Positions 1 through 8,763 of a stretch of 64,000 nt of DNA are shown one piece after another. A program made the position numbers and the translations under genes. Under the pieces are notes generated by a model that did no database searches, had not been told where the DNA came from, and saw only the letters and a program-made list of their open reading frames with translations. The stretch covers positions 75,500 to 139,499 of the forward strand of contig CAYNIW010000003.1 in assembly GCA_964397545.1 (NCBI GenBank), read 5' to 3'. This stretch comes from JAFGIG01 sp964397545 (GTDB lineage: Bacteria > SDB-A). Numbering within the stretch: position 1 is the first letter of the stretch; every line of letters begins with the position of its first letter.

Positions 1-4
1 AATT

Positions 5-913
5 ATGGCAATTATATTAACTTTATCTTTATCAGCTTCCGTCTGCGCTGCATTTCCGTCACTGCCTATAGACATTCCAATAGATACGCCTATTAACGAT
101 TATCTTTCAATTGCTACCGACATTATAGAAGCGCTCAATGTGTTCTCTGAGGGATACACGCCTGAACAGGAATACTACCTCGGAAGATCCTGCGCAGCGA
201 ACATACTGAAAAAGTATTCAAACTCTTTCGTCACAAACACCCAACAACAGAAATACATAAACCAAATAGGCCAATCCCTCGCTGTTTTCGCAGACAGGAC
301 CGACTTGTTCTCAGGATACATTTTCATTGTAGTCGAATCGCCCAAGAAAAACGCACTGGCGGCTCCCGGCGGTTTTATTTTCATCACTACCGGCATGATT
401 AACGCCTGTGAAAATGAAGATCAGATAGCGGGTATTCTCGCCCACGAAATCGCGCATGTTGTCCACAAAGACGCGATAAATTCCATAAGCGAAAGAAACA
501 GGCTGATTTCCTTAATCAAACTCGCCGATAAATACGGCGGAGAAATCGGCAGAGCTAAAGCTCAGCAGGCTCTCGACAAGCTCCCAAGCTGGTTCGTCAA
601 CGAGATAATGAACATCAGCGTCGAGAGCATATTTTCAACGATCACAGACGAGATTGTAAAGACTTTCGACAGAGCCTACGGAAAGGAACAGGAAAAGCAA
701 GCGGACATTTACGCCGTTCACCTCATGGCAGTCACGGGATATAATCCCGAAGAGCTCTCTTTAGCAATTATGAAACTGAACGAAGGCACGGATTCTCATT
801 ACGGCTCTCATCCCTCTCCATCGGAGAGAATCTCCTACATAGACGATGAAATATCCCGCTTGCCTTCTCACCCGGCAACATCTCCGTCGAGGACATCAAG
901 GATCGTTAAATGA
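5..913 (+). CDS. M48-family zinc metalloprotease, secreted (5' end probably cut by window edge)
   Basis: Periplasmic zinc peptidase of the M48 (Ste24/HtpX/BepA-like) family, which degrades or helps assemble envelope proteins. The zinc motif HEIAH lies at residues 147-151 and the third ligand is E230 in EKQAD, the usual M48 second motif. The stretch AAPGGFIFITTGM just before HEIAH is also typical of the soluble M48B group. The first ~17 residues are hydrophobic and end in an AA-type signal-peptidase site, but there is no basic N-region, so the real start probably lies left of base 1 and the visible ATG at base 5 is internal. No membrane helices follow, so the catalytic domain should be in the periplasm. 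It is followed 31 bases later by a C10 peptidase on the same strand, probably one operon. Family assignment is firm; substrate unknown. Confidence 0.85.
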   Translation: MAIILTLSLSASVCAAFPSLPIDIPIDTPINDYLSIATDIIEALNVFSEGYTPEQEYYLGRSCAANILKKYSNSFVTNTQQQKYINQIGQSLAVFADRTDLFSGYIFIVVESPKKNALAAPGGFIFITTGMINACENEDQIAGILAHEIAHVVHKDAINSISERNRLISLIKLADKYGGEIGRAKAQQALDKLPSWFVNEIMNISVESIFSTITDEIVKTFDRAYGKEQEKQADIYAVHLMAVTGYNPEELSLAIMKLNEGTDSHYGSHPSPSERISYIDDEISRLPSHPATSPSRTSRIVK

Positions 914-944
914 AACAGAAATTGACAAATAACTTGGAGAATAC

Positions 945-2414
945 ATGAAATTTTTATCGGCGATTTTCATTTTCATCAGCTCCTGCCTCAATGGAGCCTT
1001 TGTGGATTACTCTTCCGCTTACCGCGCCGCTCAGGCAAAATTATCGAGCGACAGGATGACAGGACAGCACTATTTTTCTGGCTCTATTGCCATCTTGAGC
1101 ACTTCGTCTTCAGATACTCTCGCTTATGTTTTCGAGCTCGATCCGACGGGATACATCATAGTAACAGCCGACGATGAATTATTTCCGATTATTGCGTATT
1201 CCTACGATAACGGATGCAGAGCCTCAGGCGAAGAAGACAACATACTTTTCAGCCTTGTCAGGATGGATATTGAGCTTAAAAAAGCCGGCTTAAACGAAAT
1301 TCCGCCGTCGGTCCTTTTAAGGTTTAAATCTCAGTGGAAATCCCTACTCGAGGAAAACCGGGAACACATGAATTTTCCTTTTTTCGAACAGTGGCCCCCC
1401 GCAGGATCAACTCCGACAGGCGGATGGCTCATGTCCAACTGGACCCAGAATTCCCCATACAACAGCATGTGTCCGATTGACCCTCAGACAGCCCAGAGAA
1501 GCATCGCAGGCTGTCCTGCCGTCGCCATGGGAATGATAGTCAATTATCATGAGGAAATTCATGGAACCAGATTTTCAGACGCCGACGACTACTATCATTC
1601 ATACGCAGGCAGAAATTACTGGATAGACGACGATTGGGCTGTCAGGGGTTTCCCTTCCTGGAGCCAGCTCAATGTATATTTCGACACACTCGAAAGCCAT
1701 TATTCAACCGGAGATTCTCTGACAAATCAGGACAAGGCGGCTCTCGTATGGGCATGCGGTGCCGCGATGAGGCAGGTTTACACGAGCGGCGGATCAGGAA
1801 CTTTCGGCGCTACACAGGCTCTCAACGCATACATAAAATTCGGATACGGCGACTGTTCTCCTCTCGACACTCTTTCCGACAGCCTGTATGAAAGACTGTC
1901 TCAAAACATGAAAGACGGCATGCCGGCTCACATCACCGCTCTTACCCCTCCTCCTGTTCAGGGTCATAACTTCGTCATTGACGGCTACAACACCAATGAC
2001 TACTACCATCTCAATATGGGCTGGGGCGGGACACACAACGGCTGGTATATAATACCCGACAGCATTCCCTACAACCTGACTGTCATAGATACGATCTTTA
2101 TTGATATTGGAGATCCCCTAAACTTCGTCGAAGAGTCTCCTTCCGGCCCGGTGTCCGCTGAATTTGAACGCAGTTCTTTCTATTTAACCGCGCAAAATCC
2201 GCTCATATTCTTCTTTGCCCCATGTTCCGGTCCGGCGCAGGTAAGCATCTACGATCTTACAGGAAGATTGGCACAGCCCCCTGAAAATATTTTTCTCGAA
2301 AAAGGCTCGAACCTTTACAGAGTTCATATAGAAGATTTGTCTTCCGGGGCATATTTTTTTAGCGTTTGCTCTGAAAAAGGTTTTTCGAACTGCAGGTTCA
2401 CGTATCTGAAATAG
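945..2414 (+). CDS. Secreted C10-family (streptopain-like) cysteine protease with C-terminal sorting domain
   Basis: Secreted cysteine endopeptidase of clan CA family C10 (streptopain/SpeB, interpain). Residues 1-17 form a signal peptide; ~20-130 resemble the Spi/C10 propeptide that keeps the enzyme inactive; ~150-400 are the catalytic domain. The nucleophile is C190 in AGCPAVAMG and the histidine is H341 in GHNFVIDGY, followed by the family hallmark MGWGG. Residues ~410-489 form an FlgD-like/type-A sorting domain (SIYDLTGR ... SSGAYFFSV) ending in LK, shared with six other proteins in this window, pointing to export across the outer membrane. A Shine-Dalgarno-like TTGGAG precedes the ATG. 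It sits just downstream of the M48 peptidase, convergent with the ABC exporter. Specific substrate cannot be told. Confidence 0.88.
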   Translation: MKFLSAIFIFISSCLNGAFVDYSSAYRAAQAKLSSDRMTGQHYFSGSIAILSTSSSDTLAYVFELDPTGYIIVTADDELFPIIAYSYDNGCRASGEEDNILFSLVRMDIELKKAGLNEIPPSVLLRFKSQWKSLLEENREHMNFPFFEQWPPAGSTPTGGWLMSNWTQNSPYNSMCPIDPQTAQRSIAGCPAVAMGMIVNYHEEIHGTRFSDADDYYHSYAGRNYWIDDDWAVRGFPSWSQLNVYFDTLESHYSTGDSLTNQDKAALVWACGAAMRQVYTSGGSGTFGATQALNAYIKFGYGDCSPLDTLSDSLYERLSQNMKDGMPAHITALTPPPVQGHNFVIDGYNTNDYYHLNMGWGGTHNGWYIIPDSIPYNLTVIDTIFIDIGDPLNFVEESPSGPVSAEFERSSFYLTAQNPLIFFFAPCSGPAQVSIYDLTGRLAQPPENIFLEKGSNLYRVHIEDLSSGAYFFSVCSEKGFSNCRFTYLK

Positions 2415-2421
2415 AGATTTT

Positions 2422-4143
2422 TCAGACTCCTTCGGATGCGAGGACCATTCTGTAAAGACTGCTCGCCTTCATAAGATACTCATGAGTCTCGAAGGCGAGT
2501 TGTCTTCCCCTGTGTAAGAATAATACTTTGTCCGACTGCTTTATCGTCGAAAGCCTGTGGCTGACAACCAAGGTTATTGATTCGGAATAACTTTTTTTCA
2601 TGTATTTCCAGAGGGACTCCTCGTTTTTCGAATCGAGAGCCGATGTGCAGTCGTCAAAAAGTATCAGAGAAGGCTTTCCCGCGAGAGCTCTCGCTATGGC
2701 AACCCTCTGTCTCTGGCCGCCGCTGACGCCTACTCCGGCCTGCTGAAGCTTCGCTTGGGCCCCTCCGCTTATCTCTTTCGAAGTTATGTTAACCGCAAAG
2801 AGCGATTCGACTACTGAATCTTCGTCGATTTCTCTTCCAATCCTGACGTTGTCCCCTATTGTCTCACTGAAAAGAAGCGATTCCTGAGGCACATAACCTA
2901 TCTGAGTTAGGAATGAATTTCTTGAATAATCTCCTGCTCTTTTACCGTTGATCAAGTATTCTCCTTCCCTCACAGGGAGGAGTGAAGCCGCTGTTTTCAG
3001 AAAAGTGCTCTTCCCGCTTCCGACTTCCCCGACTACAGCGATTATCTGGCCCTCCCTCGCGGAGAATTCTATTCCGCTTATCCCTTTTTCTTTGCCGTAG
3101 ATGAATCCGGCGTTTCTGAACTCCAATCTCTTTATTTTTCCGCATTCCAAAAAACCCTCTTCGAGCTCTCCTGAGGGAAAATCCAGGATTTCATTTTCTC
3201 TGTCTATGGAAATAAAAGCCTGTTTGGATGTGACAAACAGATTAGGAATGTCCATCATAGGAGCGAGAATCATGTCGAGATAAACGTAAAAAGCGTAAAA
3301 TTCGCCGATACCTATGGTTCCCTTTACAACGAAAACGCCTCCGACAAACATCACGACGACTTTTCCTGTCTGTCCCAAAATATTGTATGCCGAATGCACA
3401 AGCATAACGTATTTTGCAATTTTCATATCTATTTTCAGTCTTCTGTCGAGAAGTTCTCTCAGACGTTTTTCCTGCCCGTCTTCGGCTCTGTATGCTTTGA
3501 TTATAGATATGCCGGCGAAAGTGCTGTCAAGCAAATCGTTTGTCCTGCTGGTCGCTTTTCTGTTTTCCATGACGATTCTGCCGAGTTTGTTTTGGATCAG
3601 ATAGAACAAATAGAGCATAAAGGGCAGGGGGAGAATTGATATAAGAGTCAGTTGTCTGTTCATGTAAAACATCACGGCTAAACAGAAGAACAGTTTTGAG
3701 GTTGATTCAAGAGCTCTGAAAACCGCTGAACAGCTGAACCATGCTATTCTCGGGTGCTCTACAATATCGTCGGTCAGCCTTGTGGCAAGGTCTCCAGGCC
3801 TGAAACTGTTGAAGAATTTGTAGTCTTTTTTAACCATGCTCGAAAAAACAAGATCTCTGACGTCTAATCCGATTTTTGAATTGAGCCAGGCTCTTGCTCC
3901 CGGATACAGTCCGGCTACAAACTTCGCCAAAGCCAAAGCTATAAGGAAAAGCAGAGTATTTCTGAAGCCGTCCTGCATCGCTGACCCTTTCAGAACTTCC
4001 TCTATGCCGTCGAGAAGAAACTTAAAAACCAGCGGAAAAGAAAGAGCCACCGCGCTTGATATTATTGTAAAGAAAAAAAGGAAAACTATGTGAAGTTTAT
4101 GCTTTTTCCAGAACTGGGAAATCCAGACAAAATATTTAATCAT
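2422..4143 (-). CDS. ABC exporter half-transporter, subunit with degenerate Walker B (heterodimer partner A)
   Basis: Half-size type IV ABC exporter (MsbA/MdlB/TM287 class): six transmembrane helices in residues ~15-310, then an ATPase domain. Walker A is GEVGSGKST at 372-380, the signature is the canonical VSGGQ at 473-477, and Walker B is LILFDD with D498 where the catalytic glutamate normally sits. That Asp, combined with the non-canonical signature of the partner, makes one composite ATP site degenerate, as in TM287/288, BmrCD and LmrCD. Its ATG lies inside the end of the partner gene (8-base overlap), giving translational coupling and 1:1 expression. Substrate (drug, lipid or peptide) cannot be inferred. 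The 3' end is 7 bases from the convergent C10 protease gene. Confidence 0.9.
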   Translation of the reverse strand: MIKYFVWISQFWKKHKLHIVFLFFFTIISSAVALSFPLVFKFLLDGIEEVLKGSAMQDGFRNTLLFLIALALAKFVAGLYPGARAWLNSKIGLDVRDLVFSSMVKKDYKFFNSFRPGDLATRLTDDIVEHPRIAWFSCSAVFRALESTSKLFFCLAVMFYMNRQLTLISILPLPFMLYLFYLIQNKLGRIVMENRKATSRTNDLLDSTFAGISIIKAYRAEDGQEKRLRELLDRRLKIDMKIAKYVMLVHSAYNILGQTGKVVVMFVGGVFVVKGTIGIGEFYAFYVYLDMILAPMMDIPNLFVTSKQAFISIDRENEILDFPSGELEEGFLECGKIKRLEFRNAGFIYGKEKGISGIEFSAREGQIIAVVGEVGSGKSTFLKTAASLLPVREGEYLINGKRAGDYSRNSFLTQIGYVPQESLLFSETIGDNVRIGREIDEDSVVESLFAVNITSKEISGGAQAKLQQAGVGVSGGQRQRVAIARALAGKPSLILFDDCTSALDSKNEESLWKYMKKSYSESITLVVSHRLSTIKQSDKVLFLHRGRQLAFETHEYLMKASSLYRMVLASEGV

Positions 4144-5926
4144 AAATGATTTCTCCAGCCTGAAGCCTATACAGCCCCGCGTAAATTCCTTCGGACTTCA
4201 GCAGATCATCGTGAGTTCCCTGTTCGACGACTTCTCCCGCCTGAAGGACGATAATTCTTTTTGCGTTTGTTATCGTGCTGAGCCTGTGAGCCACGACAAT
4301 GGATGTTCTCCCCGAAGTGAGTATATTAGTCGCTTCCTGTATCTTCTTTTCCGTTCCCGGATCGACTGATGAAGTGGCTTCGTCCAGAATAAGTATCTCA
4401 GGGTCGTAGAGGACAGCTCTGCCGAGGCAAATTAGCTGTCTTTCGCCCATGGATATGTTGAGTCCCCCCTCGCTGATTTCTTCTTCAAGTTTTTTTGGAA
4501 GTTTTTCAACTATATCCCATGCGTGCATTGATTCGAGCGCTCTTTTTTGTGCGAATCTGGACATTTCGTCGTTGAATACAGATATGTTCTCTGAAACAGT
4601 CCCGGAAAATAGGCTTACATTCTGCAGGACAAGGCCTATCTTAGAACGCCAAAGTTCGAGTTTGAGACTTTTAATATCAATGTCTCCGATTTTTATTACA
4701 CCGTGGGTCGGTTCGTAAAACCTCAGAAGAAGGCTGATGATGGTAGTTTTCCCGCTCCCGCTCGCTCCGACAATCGCATACATTGAACCTCTTGGAATTG
4801 AAAAACTGACGTTTTTGAGCACCCAGGAGTCTTTATATTTAAACCATACATTTTCAAACCTTATTTCTCTCCAATTTTGGGGAAAAGATTCTTCGCCTAA
4901 TTCCCCGTCAGGCGTTTTAGTTTTAGTTTCGAGAATAGAAAATATTCTGTCCGCGGAAGCGAAAGCTCTCTGGACTTGATTCAGAGTTTCCGAGAACTGA
5001 ACAATCGGCATGAAAAGCCTGCGGGTGTATTCGACAAAAAGGACAACGGTTCCGATTGTAATAACTCCGGTCGACAAACTGCTTCTGCCTCCCAATAAAA
5101 TAATGATAACGACAAGAATCTCACAAGCCCCGATAAAACTCCAGTAAGCGTATTCAACTGTGTATGCTTTAACTTCTTTTTTCAAAAAATCGACTCCTAC
5201 ATCGTGCATTTTTTTCTTCGCCATTCCGGTAGCTCTGAATATCTGAAGCACCTGAACTGCTCTGACGTATTCTGTTATAAAACCGGTCATTTTAGCAAAA
5301 CTCACCCTTACCTTTGCTGTGAGTTTTCTCGTCAATTTCAGAAAGAAATATGTCGTGAAAGCCACCGGAAATAAAAGCGCCAGAACCATGAGCGTCATTT
5401 TGATATTGGTATACATCATCACAAAAAGTGTTCCCGTGAACATTATCAGGTTGGAAAGAAGCGCCATCGAAACATCGCTGAAAAGCATTCTGACCCTTTC
5501 GGCATCACTCTCAACTCTCGCCATAAGTTTGCCCGGGGGGTTCGTATCAAAATAAGCCATGGAAAGCGTCAGAAGGTGGCCGAAAAGCCTCGCTTTAAGA
5601 TCTCTTATTATGGAAAGTCCGATTTTTGTCGTGATGATTATCTGAATGTAGGAAATCAATACGGAGAAGGCGAATATTCCGGCAAACAAAGACGCGAGCC
5701 TGAAAACCTCAGCTGTGTCTTTATCCGGTATGGCTTTGTCTATGACTTGCCTGAGTATGAGAGGAGCCGCCAACGCGCAGGCAGTGACGGCGAGAAGAAG
5801 ACAAATCGCTGCGAAAAACTGCCATAGAAAAGGTCTTATGAAAGGGAACATGACCTTTATGAGTTCAGCTGTTCCGTATTTTCTCGACTCTTTTTCCAAA
5901 AGATCGTCGTTCTTCCAAAACCTCAT
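4136..5926 (-). CDS. ABC exporter half-transporter, subunit with catalytic Walker B (heterodimer partner B)
   Basis: First gene of the exporter operon. Six-helix transmembrane domain (~30-330) with the usual coupling-helix region, then an ATPase domain with Walker A GASGSGKTT, Walker B ILILDEATSSVD (catalytic Glu present) and the H-loop in AHRLS. Its signature is degenerate (ISMGERQ instead of LSGGQ). This is the mirror image of the downstream subunit, so the pair should form one competent and one degenerate nucleotide site, the known layout of asymmetric heterodimeric exporters. A TATAAT-like -10 box lies ~48 bases upstream of the ATG. Length (596) is usual for the family. Function as an exporter is solid; substrate is unknown. 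Confidence 0.9.
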   Translation of the reverse strand: MRFWKNDDLLEKESRKYGTAELIKVMFPFIRPFLWQFFAAICLLLAVTACALAAPLILRQVIDKAIPDKDTAEVFRLASLFAGIFAFSVLISYIQIIITTKIGLSIIRDLKARLFGHLLTLSMAYFDTNPPGKLMARVESDAERVRMLFSDVSMALLSNLIMFTGTLFVMMYTNIKMTLMVLALLFPVAFTTYFFLKLTRKLTAKVRVSFAKMTGFITEYVRAVQVLQIFRATGMAKKKMHDVGVDFLKKEVKAYTVEYAYWSFIGACEILVVIIILLGGRSSLSTGVITIGTVVLFVEYTRRLFMPIVQFSETLNQVQRAFASADRIFSILETKTKTPDGELGEESFPQNWREIRFENVWFKYKDSWVLKNVSFSIPRGSMYAIVGASGSGKTTIISLLLRFYEPTHGVIKIGDIDIKSLKLELWRSKIGLVLQNVSLFSGTVSENISVFNDEMSRFAQKRALESMHAWDIVEKLPKKLEEEISEGGLNISMGERQLICLGRAVLYDPEILILDEATSSVDPGTEKKIQEATNILTSGRTSIVVAHRLSTITNAKRIIVLQAGEVVEQGTHDDLLKSEGIYAGLYRLQAGEIIYD

Positions 5927-5973
5927 GCTACCTCTTCCGGCTTTTTCTTAGAAAACGGCAAAAACACTTCACA

Positions 5974-6002
5974 ATTATACTCTATCCTATCAAGAGAAAT
6001 AA
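5974..6002 (-). promoter_or_regulatory. Candidate sigma70-type promoter for the ABC exporter operon
   Basis: On the minus strand a perfect TATAAT (5979-5974) lies about 48 bases before the ABC exporter ATG. The -35 is poor (TTATTT at 17 bases, TATTTC at 16). Proposed only because the -10 is exact and correctly placed; no other good -10 is visible in this 196-base gap. Confidence 0.3.
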
Positions 6003-6010
6003 CCCTGTTG

Positions 6011-6038
6011 TTGAATTTTCGGTGGAATCTGTTATCAT
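6011..6038 (+). promoter_or_regulatory. Candidate promoter for a small RNA
   Basis: TTGAAT (6011-6016), 16-base spacer, TATCAT (6033-6038). The same -35 and the same 16-base spacing precede the genes at 11794 and 26021. No plus-strand reading frame follows, but two perfect hairpins and a T-run do, which is why a non-coding transcript is proposed. Confidence 0.35.
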
Positions 6039-6044
6039 TTAAGT

Positions 6045-6125
6045 GTACCACCTTCAATCTTCTCCGGAAAGAGAAGATTACGCCATCCCTCTTCAGTCCC
6101 CCTTCTAAGAGGGATGGCTTTTTTA
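6045..6125 (+). ncRNA. Possible orphan small RNA: two tandem perfect hairpins and a T6 tract
   Basis: In the gap between two minus-strand operons the plus strand holds a 9-bp perfect hairpin (6056-6064 with 6071-6079, loop CGGAAA) and three bases on a 12-bp perfect hairpin (6082-6093 with 6107-6118) followed directly by six Ts (6119-6124), an intrinsic terminator in the plus direction. The promoter-like box at 6011-6038 would start an RNA near 6045, giving about 80 nt made almost wholly of hairpins. No family was recognised. Alternative: the hairpins mark the 3' end of the minus-strand AEC permease message, whose stop codon lies at 6123-6125, but on that strand no T-run follows them. Confidence 0.35.
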
Positions 6126-7025
6126 TTTCATTGCAAAAAATATAATCAGAGGAAGCGACAAGATGCTCGCAATAAGCGATATTGATACTGCTCCGGTGGC
6201 GTTTTTGACGTCGTGCCCGTGAAGGGAGGCATAGACAACTGAGTTGAAACCGCATGGCGATGAAGACGCGAGAAGAACCACAAATTTCTCAGTAGAAGGC
6301 AGTTTTATCACAGAGACGATTATCAATCCCAGAATACCTCCTACGGCCATTCTGAGAAAAACCGACATCATAACTGTTTTTAGATCGGCTATCTTAAAGT
6401 CGAGAAGAGAACCAAGGGCGAATAATATCATCGGGAAGGCCGGTTTTTCCAAGAATTCAGCGGTTTCCAATAAAACTTTCGGCGGTATTAAACCGAAAAT
6501 ATTTACCGCCGCGGACAAAGCCACAGCCCATATCGGAGGAGAAAGTATTAGATTTTTCAGAGTATTCTTAAAAGATCCTGAGGATGAATAACTCGAAAAA
6601 GCGAAAAGAAACGTCGCTATCACAGCCATGTTTCCTATATCGAATATCATACACGATGAAAGTCCTTTTTCCCCTGAAAACTCTTTTATAAAAGGCATTA
6701 AAAAACCGGTGTTCATTATTGATACCGCGAGAATAAACGAAACTTTTTTGCTTTTGTCTTTCGTTATCTTTTTCGATACAAAAAGAGAAAGGGCAAACAT
6801 CGTAAAGAGAATAAAAGACGCTATAAAAGGAAGAATAACCTGATTTTGCTTTATCTCAACGGAATGAAGAACTCTGAAAACGAGAAAAGGAAAAACAAAA
6901 TAAAAATAAATTCTCAGAAGAGCATGTCCGTTTTTTCTAGATACAAGACCTGATCTATTCCCCGCGAAACCGAGAACAAAAGCCGCAACATATGGAACCA
7001 TCCCGGCTATTATATCCTTAAACAT
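6123..7025 (-). CDS. AEC-family (auxin efflux carrier-like) permease
   Basis: Inner-membrane transporter of the AEC family, which in bacteria includes malate/malonate permeases such as MleP and MdcF. The 300 residues hold about ten hydrophobic segments in two halves of five, the normal AEC size and layout. Recognisable pieces are the N-terminal VPYVAAFVLGFAGNRSG, the RIYFYFVFPFLVFRVL segment and a C-terminal half with PSTEKFVVLLASSSP and SLHGHDVKNATGAVSISLIAS, where this family usually has its second broken helix. The start at the ATG of MFKDI is preceded by AAAGGA. It follows elp3 by 37 bases on the same strand and may be co-transcribed. Likely substrate is an organic acid, but this cannot be fixed from sequence. 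Its TAA overlaps the T-run of the hairpin element on the other strand. Confidence 0.8.
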   Translation of the reverse strand: MFKDIIAGMVPYVAAFVLGFAGNRSGLVSRKNGHALLRIYFYFVFPFLVFRVLHSVEIKQNQVILPFIASFILFTMFALSLFVSKKITKDKSKKVSFILAVSIMNTGFLMPFIKEFSGEKGLSSCMIFDIGNMAVIATFLFAFSSYSSSGSFKNTLKNLILSPPIWAVALSAAVNIFGLIPPKVLLETAEFLEKPAFPMILFALGSLLDFKIADLKTVMMSVFLRMAVGGILGLIIVSVIKLPSTEKFVVLLASSSPCGFNSVVYASLHGHDVKNATGAVSISLIASILSLPLIIFFAMK

Positions 7026-7062
7026 TTTATTTCCTTTCCCGTCTTTCGGAACTGTCTCATAG

Positions 7063-8718
7063 TTAAAGAGAAAGATGCTGATACAGGTCGCCGTCTCTAA
7101 AACCGAGTTTTCTGTAATAATTCCTCGTCCCCACAGCAGAAATTACAGATATAACAGAACACCCGCATGATAAAGACACTTCTGACGCTGTTTGTATCAG
7201 TTTTCTGCCTATTCCTCTGTGTTGGCTTTTAACTTTGCTCTTTTCTCCTATTGCCGCCGTTCTGCCGTAAACATGCAGCTCTCTGATAATACCGGATTTC
7301 TTTACTTCAGGAACGAAATTTCTGCTTTCTTCAGCCTCCCCGCGAGAGTATTCGCTTGGAACAGAAAGCCTGAGAAATCCGGCAAGCCTTCCTTTCGAGT
7401 CAACACATTGAATAAAATGCTCTGTGAAAGGCGCGCACTGGTATAGGGTATCGGAAAAAAAGAGTTCTCCTTCGAGAGCGTTTCCCTTAATTTCACGGCT
7501 TCTTATGTTGCTATCTTTCATGCCTTTCTTTTTTATCTGTATTTCTACTTCTTCTCTTAAATTGTTTGAGGGTGATTCACCGACTGTTTCCGTGGAGGGG
7601 ATATCCCTTATAATTCTTGAAACCCTGCAGTAAACCGGAGTTTGGGATAAAAAGGAAGCAATAAGGCTGACGAGAGTCTCTTTTTCGTAATATCTGAACT
7701 CGCCCTTTTTAAGCATTTCATTGAGAGGGCTCTTTTTCACCACCATCAACGGATATATTTTCACTTCGTCGGGCATGAAAGGAGACGAGAAAAGCTTTTT
7801 GTATGTCATAAGATCTTTTGCAGGGTCAGATCCCGGCAAGTTCAACATCACATGGGCTTGTATCTTATATCCCGCCGATCTCATCAAGAAAAAAGCTCTT
7901 TCCACGTCTTTGATTTTTAATCCGACTTTATTCATTTTCAGCACTTCTTCATCGAGAGACTGGACTCCCGTCTGAATTTTTGTGCATCCGAGTCTTCTTA
8001 AAAAGATGAGCTCTCCCTCGTCAATCATGTCCGCTCTCGTCTCAAAAGAAAGTCCTACGCATCTTTTTTTCGCGTTTTCGTTCAATTTCTGCTGATACAA
8101 AAGGGCATCCATTTTATCAAAAAACATGTGGTCTTTTTTTTCTTCCCGGCTTTTATCATCGCTGTAATCGTTCAGCGCTTCAAAAACCGCTCTGGAAAAA
8201 TCAATTCTGTATTCGTCTTCGTAGCTTCCGAAAGAACCTCCGAGAACAATAATTTCGCACTTTCCTGTCTCATGCCCTGTGTTTGAAAGGGCTTTCAAAC
8301 GGCTTAAAGTCTGCTTATACGGATCGAATCGGTTTTCCAGCGCTCTCATTGAACCCGGTTCATTGGATAAATAGCTTTTAGGCATGTTCTCCTCATCAGG
8401 GCAGAATATGCATTTTCCCGGGCAGGGATTTGGTTTAGTCATGACCGCGACAGACACGATTCCGGAAGAACTTCTCGTCGGCTTTGTTCTCAGTATTTCT
8501 TCAGCCCCATCATTTGGTCTAATTTTCCTCTCTTGAACCATTTTTCTGTAAAATTTGAGTAATTGTGCTTTTGAAAAAAAACCGCCGCCTTCTTTTGAGT
8601 ACTTTCTGAGAATTTTCTTAACTTTTTTTTCATCCGGAGATTCAACAACAGAAATTGCCAGAACAGCGCAATAGAGTTGACTCATGTCTTTTTTTGTGTA
8701 TTTATTTTCGTATTTCAT
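7063..8718 (-). CDS. elp3: Elp3-family tRNA U34-modifying radical SAM / GNAT acetyltransferase
   Basis: Homologue of the catalytic Elongator subunit, which makes the carboxymethyl group on wobble uridine 34 of tRNA using S-adenosylmethionine and acetyl-CoA. Order: N-terminal tRNA-binding region (1-~85), radical SAM core with the 4Fe-4S cysteines C99, C103, C106 (CPGKCIFC) and the Elp3 hallmark NEPGSMRALENRFDPYKQ, then a C-terminal GNAT domain (~410-551) with QHRGIGRKL for acetyl-CoA and the family ending VGTRNYYRKLGFRDG. Length 551 matches archaeal and bacterial Elp3. Eukaryotic Elongator works with Elp1/2; bacterial and archaeal Elp3 act alone. Bacterial occurrence is patchy, suggesting old transfer. 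Upstream of the AEC permease, divergent from the methyltransferase. Confidence 0.93.
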   Translation of the reverse strand: MKYENKYTKKDMSQLYCAVLAISVVESPDEKKVKKILRKYSKEGGGFFSKAQLLKFYRKMVQERKIRPNDGAEEILRTKPTRSSSGIVSVAVMTKPNPCPGKCIFCPDEENMPKSYLSNEPGSMRALENRFDPYKQTLSRLKALSNTGHETGKCEIIVLGGSFGSYEDEYRIDFSRAVFEALNDYSDDKSREEKKDHMFFDKMDALLYQQKLNENAKKRCVGLSFETRADMIDEGELIFLRRLGCTKIQTGVQSLDEEVLKMNKVGLKIKDVERAFFLMRSAGYKIQAHVMLNLPGSDPAKDLMTYKKLFSSPFMPDEVKIYPLMVVKKSPLNEMLKKGEFRYYEKETLVSLIASFLSQTPVYCRVSRIIRDIPSTETVGESPSNNLREEVEIQIKKKGMKDSNIRSREIKGNALEGELFFSDTLYQCAPFTEHFIQCVDSKGRLAGFLRLSVPSEYSRGEAEESRNFVPEVKKSGIIRELHVYGRTAAIGEKSKVKSQHRGIGRKLIQTASEVSLSCGCSVISVISAVGTRNYYRKLGFRDGDLYQHLSL

Positions 8719-8763
8719 CGTCAGATTTTAGCACGAAAAAGGTTTTTTATGTCATGAGAGATT

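Noticed and set aside
5923..6255. 110-codon minus-strand open frame
   Set aside because: Overlaps the real permease gene in another frame, is rich in basic residues without any domain pattern and lacks a ribosome site.
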